Assembly (NCBI GenBank): GCA_937916085.1
Contig: CALGGO010000014.1
Coordinates: forward strand, 40,911-104,910
Direction of reading: 5' to 3'
DNA from: an uncultured Prevotellaceae bacterium
GTDB taxonomy: Bacteria; Bacteroidota; Bacteroidia; Bacteroidales; Muribaculaceae
Length of the DNA stretch: 64,000 bases
The notes under the pieces were generated by a model. That model searched no databases. It was not told where the DNA came from and worked only from the letters and a program-made list of their open reading frames with translations. Made by a program: the position numbers and the translations under genes. Shown here piece after piece: positions 6,870 to 15,237 of this stretch. Position 1 is the stretch's first letter. Each line of letters starts with the position of its first letter.

Positions 6870-9686
6870 ATGGATACTAAACATCAACAATATCTCAAGC
6901 GCATCAGGGATTTCATACCTAAAGACCGCATCTACACCGACGACCTGCACTGCCTGGCGTGGGGCACCGATGCTGGCTTTTACCGCAACATCCCGCAAGT
7001 GGTGGTACGCTCAAAGAATGAGCAGGAAGTGTCGCAACTTCTTGCCATCGCCAACGAGATGCAGCTGCCGGTGACCTTCCGTGCTGCGGGCACCAGTCTG
7101 AGTGGACAGACCAACACCGACTCCATCCTCATCGTAGCCGGCAAGAACTGGGAAAACTATGAAGTTGCGCCCGATGCCAGCTACATCAAGCTGCAACCAG
7201 GACTCGTAGGCAGCGAGGTCGATAAGATTCTCGCGCGCCACAACCGCAGCTTCACCCCCGACCCTGCCAGCAAGAATTCGGCGATGGTGGGAGGCATCGT
7301 CATCAACAACGCCAGCGGCATGAGCTGCGGCACGCACGCCAACAGCGACCGCATGATGCTCTCGATGCGCATCGTCCTAGCCGACGGCACCGTGCTCGAT
7401 ACTGGCGACAAGCGCAGTCGCGAAGCCTTCACTTTGTCTCATCCACAATTCATCAAGCGCATCGAGGAGATTCGCAACCGAGTGATGGCCGATGACGAGC
7501 TCACCGAGCGCATTCGACGCAAGTATTCCATCAAGAATGTCACTGGTCTCAACATCTCGCCGTTTGTGCTTTATAACGACCCCTTCGACATCATCACACA
7601 CCTCATCGTGGGCAGCGAGGGCACTCTCGCCTTTGCCAGCGAGTTCACGATGAAGACTGGCCATCTCTACCCCTGCCGCGCCAGCGCAATGCTCTATTTC
7701 CAGGATATGCGCGAGTCGTGCGAAGCGGTAGTGGCAATGAAGAAAGGTCCTGTGCACTGTGCCGAGATTCTCGACAAGAAATCGCTTGCCAGCGTTGACG
7801 ACAACACCGGCGAGAACCTTACCGCAGTTCTCATCCAAACTTTTGCCGACAGCAAGGAAGAGCTTCAGAGCAACATCAACGAGATAATGACCATCCTTGA
7901 GCCGTTCCACCTCTATGTTCCTGCTGTCTTCACCGACGACCCGAAAATCTATGGCAAATACTGGGCGATACGCTCGGGCATCTTCCCCAGCGTGGGCGGC
8001 ACCCGTCCGCTAGGCACCACAGTCCTTATCGAGGATGTGGCGTTCCACATCGAAGATTTGCCCGACGCCACCGTTGACTTGGCGCAGATGCTTATCGACT
8101 ACGGCTACGACGACAGCTGCATCTACGGCCATGCTCTTGAGGGCAACTACCACTTCATCATTTCGCAAAGTTTCGACACGCAAGAGGAGATTTCCCGCTA
8201 CGAGAAGCTGATGCGGGCAGTGGTGGAGCTTGTTATAGACAAATATGACGGTTCGCTCAAGGCGGAGCATGGCACAGGTCGCAACATGGCGCCTTTTGTC
8301 AAGAAGGAATGGGGCGAGAAGGCCTATCAGGTGATGCTCGACGTGAAGCAGCTCTTCGATCCCAAAGGCATTCTTAACCCAGGCGTGATTTTCAACGACG
8401 ACCCCGAGTGCTTCATCAAGAACCTCAAACCCATGCCCTTGACCAACGACAACGTGAACAAGTGCATCGAGTGCGGATTCTGCGAGGTGAACTGCGTGAG
8501 CAGCGGACTAACCCTCTCGTCGCGACAGCGCATCATCGTGCAGCGTGAGATTTCACGACTTAAAGAGACTGGCGATGACCCCAAACGCTTGAAACGCCTC
8601 GAGAAACAATACAAATACTACGGTGAAGCCACCTGCGCCGCCGACGGGCTCTGCGCCACATCATGCCCTATGGGCATCAACGTGGGCGAACTCACCCACG
8701 ACCTGCGTGCCGAGCAACATGGCAAGGGCACTATGGCTCACAGCATCGGCGACTATGTGTCACGACATTTCGCAACGACTAAAGGCAGCCTAAAATCACT
8801 GCTCTATGTCGCCAATGCAGCACATTCGGTAATAGGCGACAGCGGCGTGAAGGCTGTGGGCAAAGCTATGCATGCCATTGGAGCGCCACTCTGGACTCCC
8901 GCCACTCCAAAGCCACACAAGATGAAAGCCCTCCACCAAACTGCCAGCGACAAAAAGGTGGTATATTTCCCCAGCTGCCTCAACCAGGCACTCGGCAAGG
9001 GAAAGAACTGCGGCGAAATCGACCTCGTAGATAAGGTGGTGGCATTCCTCAACAAGGCTGGGTGGGAAGTCATCTATCCCGAGAATATGAACAACCTGTG
9101 CTGCGGCATGATTTGGAACAGCAAGGGAATGCCCGACATCGCCCAGCAGAAGACCAACGAACTCGAGCAGGCTCTGCTCAAGGCAAGCGATGACGGCAAA
9201 TATCCCGTGATGTGCGACCAGAGTCCTTGCCTACACCACATGCGTGAGCACATGAAACAAGTGAAGCCATTGGAACTTATGGAGTTCATTCACGACTATG
9301 TGGCGCAAGACTTGGAGTTCACGCCCACCGATGAGCCCATCGCACTGCATCTCACCTGCTCCACACGACTGATGAAGATTGACGACAAGATTCTCGACCT
9401 CGCCAAGCGATGCTCAACTAGCGTGCTCATCCCCGAGGGAGTGGGCTGCTGTGGCTTCGCCGGCGACAAGGGATTCACGCATCCCGAGCTAAACGCCTAC
9501 GCCCTGCGCAAGCTGCGTCCACAAATCGAGGCGGCAGGCATAAGCCGCGGCTTCAGCAACAGCCGCACCTGCGAGATAGGCCTCACCACCCACAGCGGCA
9601 TCCCCTACCAGTCGCTAATCTACTTAATCGATGAAGTGACAAACAAGCTGACAAGCCAACTAGCAAACAAGCTAACAAGACAATAG
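6870..9686 (+). CDS. FAD-binding and Fe-S oxidoreductase, D-lactate dehydrogenase-like
   Basis: The protein has 938 residues and combines GlcD- and GlpC-type halves. The N-terminal FAD/PCMH domain shows RAAGTSLSGQT near 70 and GGIVINNASGMSCG near 139. A C-terminal FAD-oxidase domain ends in GTGRN near 468. Two 4Fe-4S motifs follow (CIECGFCEVNC near 532 and CAADGLCATSCPMG near 588), then two CCG-type motifs (NLCCGM, GCCGFAG). This layout is that of respiratory D-lactate/2-hydroxyacid dehydrogenases. MurQ in the same operon releases D-lactate, so oxidation of that lactate to pyruvate is the likely job (inference). The last ~15 residues (TNKLTSQLANKLTRQ) are encoded by a tandem array. Confidence 0.88.
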   Translation: MDTKHQQYLKRIRDFIPKDRIYTDDLHCLAWGTDAGFYRNIPQVVVRSKNEQEVSQLLAIANEMQLPVTFRAAGTSLSGQTNTDSILIVAGKNWENYEVAPDASYIKLQPGLVGSEVDKILARHNRSFTPDPASKNSAMVGGIVINNASGMSCGTHANSDRMMLSMRIVLADGTVLDTGDKRSREAFTLSHPQFIKRIEEIRNRVMADDELTERIRRKYSIKNVTGLNISPFVLYNDPFDIITHLIVGSEGTLAFASEFTMKTGHLYPCRASAMLYFQDMRESCEAVVAMKKGPVHCAEILDKKSLASVDDNTGENLTAVLIQTFADSKEELQSNINEIMTILEPFHLYVPAVFTDDPKIYGKYWAIRSGIFPSVGGTRPLGTTVLIEDVAFHIEDLPDATVDLAQMLIDYGYDDSCIYGHALEGNYHFIISQSFDTQEEISRYEKLMRAVVELVIDKYDGSLKAEHGTGRNMAPFVKKEWGEKAYQVMLDVKQLFDPKGILNPGVIFNDDPECFIKNLKPMPLTNDNVNKCIECGFCEVNCVSSGLTLSSRQRIIVQREISRLKETGDDPKRLKRLEKQYKYYGEATCAADGLCATSCPMGINVGELTHDLRAEQHGKGTMAHSIGDYVSRHFATTKGSLKSLLYVANAAHSVIGDSGVKAVGKAMHAIGAPLWTPATPKPHKMKALHQTASDKKVVYFPSCLNQALGKGKNCGEIDLVDKVVAFLNKAGWEVIYPENMNNLCCGMIWNSKGMPDIAQQKTNELEQALLKASDDGKYPVMCDQSPCLHHMREHMKQVKPLELMEFIHDYVAQDLEFTPTDEPIALHLTCSTRLMKIDDKILDLAKRCSTSVLIPEGVGCCGFAGDKGFTHPELNAYALRKLRPQIEAAGISRGFSNSRTCEIGLTTHSGIPYQSLIYLIDEVTNKLTSQLANKLTRQ

Positions 9687-9690
9687 CACA
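9638..9690. repeat. AACAAGCTnACAAG array inside and after the dehydrogenase 3' end
   Basis: Copies of an AACAAGCTNAC-like unit run through the final codons and the TAG stop of the dehydrogenase. The same family occurs in non-coding positions at 21060, 26034, 28552 and, inverted, 48163. The coding C-terminus therefore looks like an array read in frame. Confidence 0.65.
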
Positions 9691-9739
9691 GATTATAGTT
9701 TCCATAAATGACAAACTAACAACGATAAACGTTTCTTAT

Positions 9740-10897
9740 ATGGCAAAAGAAAACAAACGACTCCTCTCACTCGACATACTGCGAGGCATCACAATAGCCG
9801 GCATGCTCTTAGTGAACAATCCTGGCACTTGGAGCCACATTTACGCCCCACTAGAGCACGCCGAGTGGATAGGACTCACGCCCACCGACCTCGTGTTCCC
9901 GTTCTTCATGTTTGTGATGGGTGTGTCGATGTATTTCTCGTTGAGCAAATTCAATTTCGAGTTCAGCAGCAAAGTCTTTCTCAAGATTTTGAAGCGTACC
10001 GTCATCCTCTTCCTCATCGGTTGGATGGTGCAATGGTTCGGGATGTGGCTCAGAGGACTCTACGACCCCGAGTCGCACTTCTTCACTAAGATGTTTGGCA
10101 ATCTGCGCATTCTAGGTGTGTTCCAACGACTGGCGCTCGTCTATTTCTTCGGCTCAATGATTGCCGTGCTGTTCAAGACCAAGTTCATCCCCTGGATTAT
10201 CGGCTTGCTGCTCGTTGCTTACGCCTTCATTCTCGGCTTTGGCAACGGTTATGAGTTCTCGCTCGACAACATCCTGTCGAGGGTCGATTGCGCTGTGCTG
10301 GGCGAAGACCACATGTATCACGAGGAAGCTTACGGTATCAGCCTCGCTCTTGACCCAGAGGGGATACTAAGCACCATCGCATGTGTCGCCCACGTGCTCA
10401 TAGGCTTCATGATGGGCAAGTGCATAAGCACCGTTAAGAACAACCGCGACCGCATCGTTGAGATTGCCGTGTGGGGAGCTTTGATGCTCCTTGTGGGATG
10501 GCTGTTGCAATATGGCATCCCGTGCAGCAAAAAGGCGTGGACATCAAGCTATGTGCTCATCACCTGCGGCATGGCGTCGTGCATCCTGGCGATGCTCATC
10601 TACGCCATCGACATCAAGGACCACAACCGTTGGTGCCGATTCTTCCAAGCGTTTGGCATCAACCCATTGTTCTGCTATTTGGTGGGAACCATCCTCTCTA
10701 TAGTGTTTGGAGCTGTGCGCTTCGGCACCAACGCCGCTGGCGACACTGTCACCATCCACTCACTTATCTACGAAGGCTGGAGTGCCGTCACCACCACTCC
10801 CGAAGCGGCATCTTGCCTCTATGCCATCACCTTTGTGCTCATCACATGGTGCTTTGGCTACATCCTCTATAAGAAAAAAATATATATGAAAATATAA
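9740..10897 (+). CDS. HGSNAT-like membrane acyltransferase (DUF5009/NagX type)
   Basis: The protein has 385 residues and about 10 hydrophobic segments. The N-terminal block LLSLDILRGITIAGMLLVN, followed by EHAEWIGLTPTDLVFP, matches heparan-alpha-glucosaminide N-acetyltransferase and its bacterial relatives; His40 aligns with the active-site His of HGSNAT. That family moves acetyl groups from cytosolic acetyl-CoA across the membrane to amino sugars. Here the substrate could be an outer glucosamine or muramic residue, made ready for NamZ or uptake (inference). It lies between the dehydrogenase and murK, 18 bp upstream of the latter. Confidence 0.85.
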   Translation: MAKENKRLLSLDILRGITIAGMLLVNNPGTWSHIYAPLEHAEWIGLTPTDLVFPFFMFVMGVSMYFSLSKFNFEFSSKVFLKILKRTVILFLIGWMVQWFGMWLRGLYDPESHFFTKMFGNLRILGVFQRLALVYFFGSMIAVLFKTKFIPWIIGLLLVAYAFILGFGNGYEFSLDNILSRVDCAVLGEDHMYHEEAYGISLALDPEGILSTIACVAHVLIGFMMGKCISTVKNNRDRIVEIAVWGALMLLVGWLLQYGIPCSKKAWTSSYVLITCGMASCILAMLIYAIDIKDHNRWCRFFQAFGINPLFCYLVGTILSIVFGAVRFGTNAAGDTVTIHSLIYEGWSAVTTTPEAASCLYAITFVLITWCFGYILYKKKIYMKI

Positions 10898-10914
10898 CAA
10901 AAAATTCTACTATT

Positions 10915-11757
10915 ATGATTTTAATTGCTGACAGCGGCTCCACCAAGATTGACTGGTGTCTGCTAAACGGAAAAAAGAAAGTTGCTCAAATCTTCACCAC
11001 TGGCATGAACGCCCTGCTCATGACCGAGGAAGAAATGGCTGAGTGCATCATGAACGAACTCATGCCAAGTCTCAGAGGATATGATGTAACCGAGATTTAT
11101 TACTATGGCGCTGGCATCATCAGCGACGAGATCAAGAATCAGGTCATCAACGCTCTCAAGCGCAATATGCCTAACGTGACTAAGATTGAGGTCGATACCG
11201 ACCTGCTCGGCGCAGCTCGGGCGCTGTGCCAGCGTGAGCCAGGCATCGCCTGCATACTCGGTACTGGCAGCAACAGTTGCTACTACGACGGCGAGAAAGT
11301 GGTTGACAACGTGTCGCCACTTGGATACATACTCGGCGACGAGGGCAGCGGCGCGGTGCTGGGCAAGCTGCTCGTGGGCGACGTGCTCAAGAAACAGCTC
11401 CCCGAACACCTGTGCGAGAAGTTCCTCAAGGAGTACAACCTCGACCGCAACACCATCATCGACCGGGTTTATCGCAAACCTGCCGCCAACCGCTTTCTGG
11501 CACAGTTCGCACCATTCCTCGAGCACAACATCAACGAGCCTTCTATCAAGGCCATAGTAATGCGCTCGTTCACCGACTTCTTCGTGCGTAACGTGGCAAA
11601 CTATCCCAACTACAAAGAGTTGCCTTGCAACTTCGTGGGGTCCATCGCCCTGTTGCAGAAAGACGTACTCGTGGAGGCTGCCAGCCGCCTCGGCATCACC
11701 ATTGGCAACATCATCCAAGCCCCAATGGAAGGCCTCATCAAGTACCACTCTAACTAA
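10915..11757 (+). CDS. murK: BadF/BadG-family MurNAc/GlcNAc kinase MurK
   Basis: The protein has 280 residues with an ASKHA ATPase fold. The phosphate-1 loop ADSGSTKIDWCL is at residues 4-15, GTGSNSCYYDG near 117, and the adenosine-side glycine loop LGDEGSGAVLGKL near 142. In T. forsythia and Clostridium, MurK of this family phosphorylates MurNAc (and GlcNAc) at O6. It stands directly before murQ, whose substrate is MurNAc-6-P, which supports that assignment. An AAGTAGR array begins in its stop codon. Confidence 0.88.
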   Translation: MILIADSGSTKIDWCLLNGKKKVAQIFTTGMNALLMTEEEMAECIMNELMPSLRGYDVTEIYYYGAGIISDEIKNQVINALKRNMPNVTKIEVDTDLLGAARALCQREPGIACILGTGSNSCYYDGEKVVDNVSPLGYILGDEGSGAVLGKLLVGDVLKKQLPEHLCEKFLKEYNLDRNTIIDRVYRKPAANRFLAQFAPFLEHNINEPSIKAIVMRSFTDFFVRNVANYPNYKELPCNFVGSIALLQKDVLVEAASRLGITIGNIIQAPMEGLIKYHSN

Positions 11758-11838
11758 AGTAGGAAGTAGAAAGTAGAAAGTAGGAAGTAGGAAATCCTAG
11801 CTATTCCTAGCTATTCCTAGCTACTCCTATCCACTCCT
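11756..11838. repeat. AAGTAGR (7 bp) and CTAGCTATTC (10 bp) arrays, murK-murQ gap
   Basis: The murK TAA is fused to about five copies of AAGTAGG/AAGTAGA (11756-11793). Three to four copies of CCTAGCTATT follow (11797-11838). They fill nearly all of the 101 bp gap before murQ. Confidence 0.7.
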
Positions 11839-11858
11839 TCTAAAAATTTAAATAAGTT

Positions 11859-12680
11859 ATGGCTTTTATAAAGATTAGCGAACAGCCCTCTCTCTACAAC
11901 GACCTCGAGAAGAAGAGCGTGCATGAGCTCCTCACCGAGATGAACCAGGAGGACCACAAGGTGGCCGATGCCGTGCAGAAGGCGATACCGCAAATCGAGC
12001 GTCTCGTCACGGGCATCGTCGAGCGCATGAAGCGGGGCGGGCGCATCTTCTACATGGGAGCCGGCACCAGCGGACGCCTCGGCGTGCTTGACGCCAGCGA
12101 AATCCCACCCACCTTCGGCATGGACCCTGGGTGGATTATCGGCCTTATCGCTGGCGGCGACTATGCTCTGCGCAACGCCGTGGAGAATGCCGAGGACGAT
12201 GAGTCGCAAGGCTGGAAAGACCTACAAGAGCACAACATCACCCGCAACGACACCGTCATCGGTATCGCTGCCAGCGGCACTACACCCTACGTGATTGGTG
12301 CCCTGCGTGACGCGCGTGCTCATGGCTGCCTCACCGCTGCCATCACCAGCAACCCCGACGCCCCCGTGAGCGAAGCCGCCGAGATTCCTATCGAGATGAT
12401 TGTGGGCCCCGAATACGTTACTGGCAGCAGCCGCATGAAGAGCGGCACAGGCCAGAAGCTCATCTGCAACATGATTTCGACCAGCGTCATGATTCAGATG
12501 GGACGAGTGAAAGGCAACAAGATGGTGAACATGCAGCTCACCAACAAGAAACTAGTGGACCGCGGCACACGCATGGTGGTCGAGGAGCTAGGCCTCAGCT
12601 ACGACGAAGCTAAGCGACTACTGCTCCTCCACGGCAGCGTAAAAAAAGCCTGCGACGCCTATCGCGGCAGCACCGAATAA
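11859..12680 (+). CDS. murQ: N-acetylmuramic acid 6-phosphate etherase
   Basis: MurQ cleaves the lactyl ether of MurNAc-6-P to give GlcNAc-6-P and D-lactate. The SIS domain is clear: YMGAGTSGRLGVLDASEIPP near 66-85 holds one catalytic-region Glu, and AVENAEDD near 107-114 holds the second. SGTTPYV and SSRMKSGT are the phosphate-binding serines. At 273 residues it is slightly shorter than the E. coli enzyme (298) at the C-terminus. It follows murK, and its two products are handled by nagA downstream and the D-lactate dehydrogenase-like gene upstream. Confidence 0.96.
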   Translation: MAFIKISEQPSLYNDLEKKSVHELLTEMNQEDHKVADAVQKAIPQIERLVTGIVERMKRGGRIFYMGAGTSGRLGVLDASEIPPTFGMDPGWIIGLIAGGDYALRNAVENAEDDESQGWKDLQEHNITRNDTVIGIAASGTTPYVIGALRDARAHGCLTAAITSNPDAPVSEAAEIPIEMIVGPEYVTGSSRMKSGTGQKLICNMISTSVMIQMGRVKGNKMVNMQLTNKKLVDRGTRMVVEELGLSYDEAKRLLLLHGSVKKACDAYRGSTE

Positions 12681-12707
12681 ATTTCTCCACAACAAAATAA
12701 TGCAATT

Positions 12708-13463
12708 ATGAAACGTTTTATCTTAATCATGATTACAGCGGTGGCGGCTGTCACCGCACTGCAGGCACAGCCACCCGAGCGCACCGCCAATCAGGACAGG
12801 TACTACGTGCGCAGGGCAACTCACTTCGACGACCTGCCGGTGCATAAGAAAGACATCATCATGCTGGGCAACAGCCTCACCGACGGCGCCGAGTGGAACG
12901 AGCTGCTCCGCAACCCGCACGTGAAGAACCGAGGCATCATTGGCGACATTATTCAAGGACTTTATGAGCGCATGGAGCCGATACTCCAAGGCAAACCACG
13001 CAAGATTTTCATCCTCAGCGGCGTCAACGACGTGTCGCACGGAGTGGATGGCGACAGCATTGGGCGAGTGATGGAGAAGCTCATCATCCTAATCAAGGAA
13101 CGCTCGCCACGCACCGAAATCTACGTCCAGTCGATGCTGCCGTTCAACACCGACGTGCAGATGTGGAAACTCCTTAAAGACCGCGAGCAGGTGGTAATCG
13201 ACGGCAACCGAGCTATGGAGGAAGCGTGCAAGCGACAAGGCGTCACTTGGATTAACCTCTACCCGCTCTTCGTGGACAAGAACGGCAAGCTCCGAGAAGA
13301 CCTCACCAACGACGGTCTCCACCTCCTAGGACCTGGCTACCTCATCTGGCGTGACGCGATTCAGCAATATGTGAAACCCAACAAGAAATACTCCCGTGGG
13401 CATCACAAGAAGCCAGGAAAGCCAGGAAAACCAGGAAAACCTAGAAAGCACCGCAAGTACTAA
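12708..13463 (+). CDS. Secreted SGNH/GDSL-type esterase with GKP-repeat tail
   Basis: The protein has 251 residues and a signal peptide (MKRFILIMITAVAAVTALQAQ). SGNH blocks are visible: GNSLTDG (block I Ser), LSGVNDV (block III) and NDGLHLLGPGY (block V Asp-His). Relatives include carbohydrate O-acetylesterases, so removal of O-acetyl groups from wall sugars is possible, but this is inferred from position only. The last ~20 residues are basic and collagen-like (KKPGKPGKPGKPRK). They are encoded by four copies of a 9 bp unit (AGCCAGGAA type, 13411-13446). Confidence 0.85.
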   Translation: MKRFILIMITAVAAVTALQAQPPERTANQDRYYVRRATHFDDLPVHKKDIIMLGNSLTDGAEWNELLRNPHVKNRGIIGDIIQGLYERMEPILQGKPRKIFILSGVNDVSHGVDGDSIGRVMEKLIILIKERSPRTEIYVQSMLPFNTDVQMWKLLKDREQVVIDGNRAMEEACKRQGVTWINLYPLFVDKNGKLREDLTNDGLHLLGPGYLIWRDAIQQYVKPNKKYSRGHHKKPGKPGKPGKPRKHRKY

Positions 13464-13506
13464 CCTTACTGGCAAAAAACACTTCTTCAATGGCACACAC
13501 CGAGAT

Positions 13507-13527
13507 TTGCGAGCGTCAGTCTCGCAA
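13507..13527. repeat. 21 bp palindromic element, copy 1
   Basis: TTGCGAG-CGTCAGT-CTCGCAA forms a 7 bp stem and is the exact reverse complement of 16645-16665. A short A run follows, so it could also act as a weak minus-strand terminator. Confidence 0.6.
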
Positions 13528-13533
13528 AAAACA

Positions 13534-13565
13534 AAAAAAGACTCCCAGAAAATGGGAGTCTTTTT
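13534..13565. terminator. Bidirectional intrinsic terminator
   Basis: AAAAAGACTCCCA and TGGGAGTCTTTTT form a near-perfect stem flanked by an A run and a T run. It ends the plus-strand recycling operon and the minus-strand tRNA-His transcript. Confidence 0.88.
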
Positions 13566-13569
13566 GTAG

Positions 13570-13643
<74 letters not shown>

Positions 13644-13733
13644 CGTGTTGTTTAGAAAAATGCTCACGCTCGAAATAACTTGCGCAGAGGCTCAGTTCTT
13701 TGCTCGCTTAATCGCATTTTTCAATTGCGACTG

Positions 13734-13741
13734 CAAAGGTA
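13734..13741 (-). promoter_or_regulatory. -7 box for tRNA-His
   Basis: TACCTTTG on the minus strand fits the Bacteroidetes consensus TAnnTTTG. It would give an ~85 nt 5' leader before the mature tRNA end. Confidence 0.6.
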
Positions 13742-13824
13742 AGCGTTTTTTTTGTTCTGTGCAACACTTGGCCGAAGTTTTTTCAGGTTTTCACCATTTT
13801 TTCTTCGCAGTTTTATAAATAGGA

Positions 13825-14991
13825 TTAGATTTTGTCATCAAGATTTACCCGCTGTCCCATGCAATAGACAGCATGCAGCTTTATGTCTTTGTCGAGAATT
13901 AATATGTCGGCATCCTTGCCGCGTTGCAGCGACCCTTTGCGGTCATACACGCCCATAATCCTTGCCGGTGTCTCGGCTACCATGCGGCAAGCGTCTTGCA
14001 ACGGGATATCTGCCATGTGGACGGCGGTTGCTATCAGGCGGTCCATAGTGGCGATGCTGCCGGCAAGCGCTGAGCGGTCGGCGAGTTTGCACACCCCATC
14101 CTCAATGATAACACGTGGGTCAAATGCCTTGTTGCTGTCGCTGGCAGCCACGGCAAGGGCATCGGTGACCATCGCCGTGCGCTCCACGCCCTTAGTGTGA
14201 TACACCAGTTTGAGCAGTGTGGGGGGCACATGTATGCCGTCGGCAATCATCTCCACGGTCATATTTTCCATCAGATATACAGCCTCGACAGTGCCCGCGT
14301 GCTTGAACTCACGCACATTGTGAAATCCTGGCATGCCGTTGTAGAAATGCGTGGCATGGGTATAGCCAGCCTCGTAAGCGGCCTTCACATGGTCATACTC
14401 GGCGGCGGTGTGAGCGATTGACGGCAACACGTCCTTGTCGGTAAGATACTTGCCCATCTCTATCACGCCAGGCAGCTCGGGAGCCGAGTCCCAACGCTTG
14501 ATGCAGTTATAGTCCTCCACCACATGCTCATACTCGTTAGGGTCGGGCAAGCGGATAAGCTCAGGCATCTGGGCGCCAGCCTTGAGGGGGTTGAAATATG
14601 GTCCCTCGAGGTGAAGGCCCAGCACGCCACTGAACGGGTCTTCGATAAGCTCGTCGCAGGTCTGTGCCGCAGCCTCTATCATCGGCAGGGACGCCGACGA
14701 CAAGGTGGGGAAGATCGCGGTAGTGCCATGCTTGCGGTGAGCCATCACGGCAGTACGGAAAGCTTCTTCGGTGCCTTCCATGAAGTCGTGGCCGCCACCA
14801 CCGTGGCAGTGAAGCTCTATGCCGCCAGGAACCACATGCATGCCCAGAGCGTTGATGGCAGTATCGGCGCGTGGCTCGATGTGGCTGTTCTTGCGTATCT
14901 CCACTATGCGTGAGTCCTCAAAGAGCAGCGAGCCACCATTAATCCACCCCGACGGGGTGAGAATCTGACCGTTGTAAATCTGGGTTAACAT
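13825..14991 (-). CDS. nagA: N-acetylglucosamine-6-phosphate deacetylase
   Basis: NagA converts GlcNAc-6-P to GlcN-6-P and acetate. The protein has 388 residues and a complete amidohydrolase fold: ELHCHGGGGHDFMEG near 57-71 (metal-site His), GLHLEGPYFNP near 128, IAHTAAEY and THFYNGM near 217 and 237, and MVTDALA near 273 with the catalytic Asp. It is convergent with the murQ operon, separated by tRNA-His, and uses the GlcNAc-6-P made by MurQ. A good promoter lies 30 bp upstream. Confidence 0.95.
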   Translation of the reverse strand: MLTQIYNGQILTPSGWINGGSLLFEDSRIVEIRKNSHIEPRADTAINALGMHVVPGGIELHCHGGGGHDFMEGTEEAFRTAVMAHRKHGTTAIFPTLSSASLPMIEAAAQTCDELIEDPFSGVLGLHLEGPYFNPLKAGAQMPELIRLPDPNEYEHVVEDYNCIKRWDSAPELPGVIEMGKYLTDKDVLPSIAHTAAEYDHVKAAYEAGYTHATHFYNGMPGFHNVREFKHAGTVEAVYLMENMTVEMIADGIHVPPTLLKLVYHTKGVERTAMVTDALAVAASDSNKAFDPRVIIEDGVCKLADRSALAGSIATMDRLIATAVHMADIPLQDACRMVAETPARIMGVYDRKGSLQRGKDADILILDKDIKLHAVYCMGQRVNLDDKI

Positions 14992-15021
14992 GTTTTCCTA
15001 TTGAATGCTAATAATCACATA

Positions 15022-15029
15022 CAAAGGTA
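15022..15029 (-). promoter_or_regulatory. -7 box for nagA
   Basis: TACCTTTG on the minus strand, about 30 bp before the nagA ATG. A GTTTG is found 16 bp farther upstream as a possible -33 element. Confidence 0.65.
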
Positions 15030-15187
15030 ATACATTTTTTTCTAACAAACACAAAAAAATAGAAAATAATCTATAATGAATGTAAATTTCCTCACATTAC
15101 CCTCTACTCGCCTCACCAAAATTGCTATCAAACGGCCAAAAACGATAAAAAACTACTACAAATGTAATCAGTTTGCGCTTTTTGTTG

Positions 15188-15195
15188 TATTTTTG
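15188..15195 (+). promoter_or_regulatory. -7 box for pepT
   Basis: TATTTTTG fits TAnnTTTG and lies 42 bp before the ATG at 15238. This position argues against the longer open frame that starts at 15076. Confidence 0.65.
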
Positions 15196-15237
15196 CAAGA
15201 AAAAAAACGAAACAAATCATTAACTAAAAATACAACT

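Noticed and set aside
2..13463. Reading the recycling operon as a polysaccharide-utilisation locus (SusCD type).
   Set aside because: No SusC/SusD, hybrid two-component or anti-sigma genes are present; MurK, MurQ, NamZ and a MurT-like permease define a cell-wall recycling operon instead.
15076..15237. A 54-residue N-terminal extension of PepT.
   Set aside because: It crosses the pepT -7 box and is Lys/Asn-rich from AT-rich non-coding DNA. The family start MTPLIERF is at 15238.
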